Assembly: GCF_020564625.1 (NCBI RefSeq)
Contig: NZ_JAJBZT010000001.1
Span: 62,001 to 126,000, forward strand
Direction: 5' to 3'
Source: Leeia speluncae
GTDB taxonomy: Bacteria > Pseudomonadota > Gammaproteobacteria > Burkholderiales > Leeiaceae
DNA: 64,000 bases
Positions 63,936 to 64,000 of the stretch are shown in pieces. Below the pieces are notes generated by a model. The model was not told where the DNA came from, made no database searches, and saw only the letters and a list, made by a program, of their open reading frames with translations. Both the position numbers and the translations under genes were made by a program. Position 1 is the first letter of the stretch. The number at the start of each line of letters is the position of its first letter.

Positions 63936-64000
63936 TCGATTTCTATTTGGTTTATTTCAACGCCGCAATCTGTGGCATTACGCTCACTTTCTTTCTTCCT

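Noticed and set aside
63932-64000. Possible 3' end of a minus-strand gene at the right edge
   Set aside because: Two different minus-strand phases are open to the edge (stops at 63932 and 63952), and the visible 15-23 codons are too few to choose either.

Overview
The window is bacterial chromosome of moderate GC content. It is most likely from a betaproteobacterium of the Neisseriales/Chromobacteriaceae type. This rests on the rimP-nusA-infB-rbfA-truB-rpsO-pnp order, a class Ia nrdA/nrdB pair behind NrdR-like and DnaA-like boxes, a gtsABCD-like sugar importer and several chemoreceptors. The species call is inference. No rRNA, tRNA, CRISPR array or complete insertion sequence was seen.

Layout: 1-643 is the 5' part of dapA (minus). 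Then come a YbiT-type ABC-F ATPase, a PAS-GGDEF cyclase and a DUF6502/DUF5666/small secreted protein cluster (4.0-6.8 kb). A minus-strand lipid operon follows (11.2 to 6.9 kb: CREST membrane hydrolase, lplT, aas), with an XRE-type regulator divergent from it. Next are a CinA-like domain protein, recJ, a STAS protein and a sugar ABC transporter (15.4-19.8 kb) behind a promoter region full of inverted repeats. The translation/RNA operon runs from 20.8 to 29.9 kb.

30-50 kb is a mosaic of short, mostly independent metabolic, stress and regulatory genes: MocR regulator, chemoreceptors, PLP dehydratase, GST, cysteine hydrolase with a divergent FtrA-like regulator, PAS histidine kinase, DUF1415, DUF945, flavin reductase, EVE, VOC, a methyltransferase fused to a DUF1653-like domain, an outer-membrane barrel, WrbA-like flavodoxin, and azoR with a divergent LysR regulator. 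It ends with an MFS pump and its MarR regulator behind twin palindromes. nrdA and nrdB occupy 50.3-54.9 kb; an open frame continues in phase past the nrdA UGA.

55-58.5 kb looks like accessory or decayed DNA: two unrecognised small genes, a lone ribbon-helix-helix protein, a start-less CdiA-type C-terminal toxin fragment (GIY-YIG-like) broken by one stop codon but still overlapping an apparently intact immunity gene, and a frameshifted pseudogene. The rest holds a dCache chemoreceptor, an unknown cysteine-containing protein, and small secreted or unknown proteins.

Most notable for follow-up: the CREST hydrolase-LplT-Aas operon, which could form a self-contained phospholipid deacylation/reacylation cycle; the in-phase extension after nrdA; the methyltransferase-DUF1653 fusion; the orphan toxin/immunity remnant; and the operator-rich promoter of the sugar importer.
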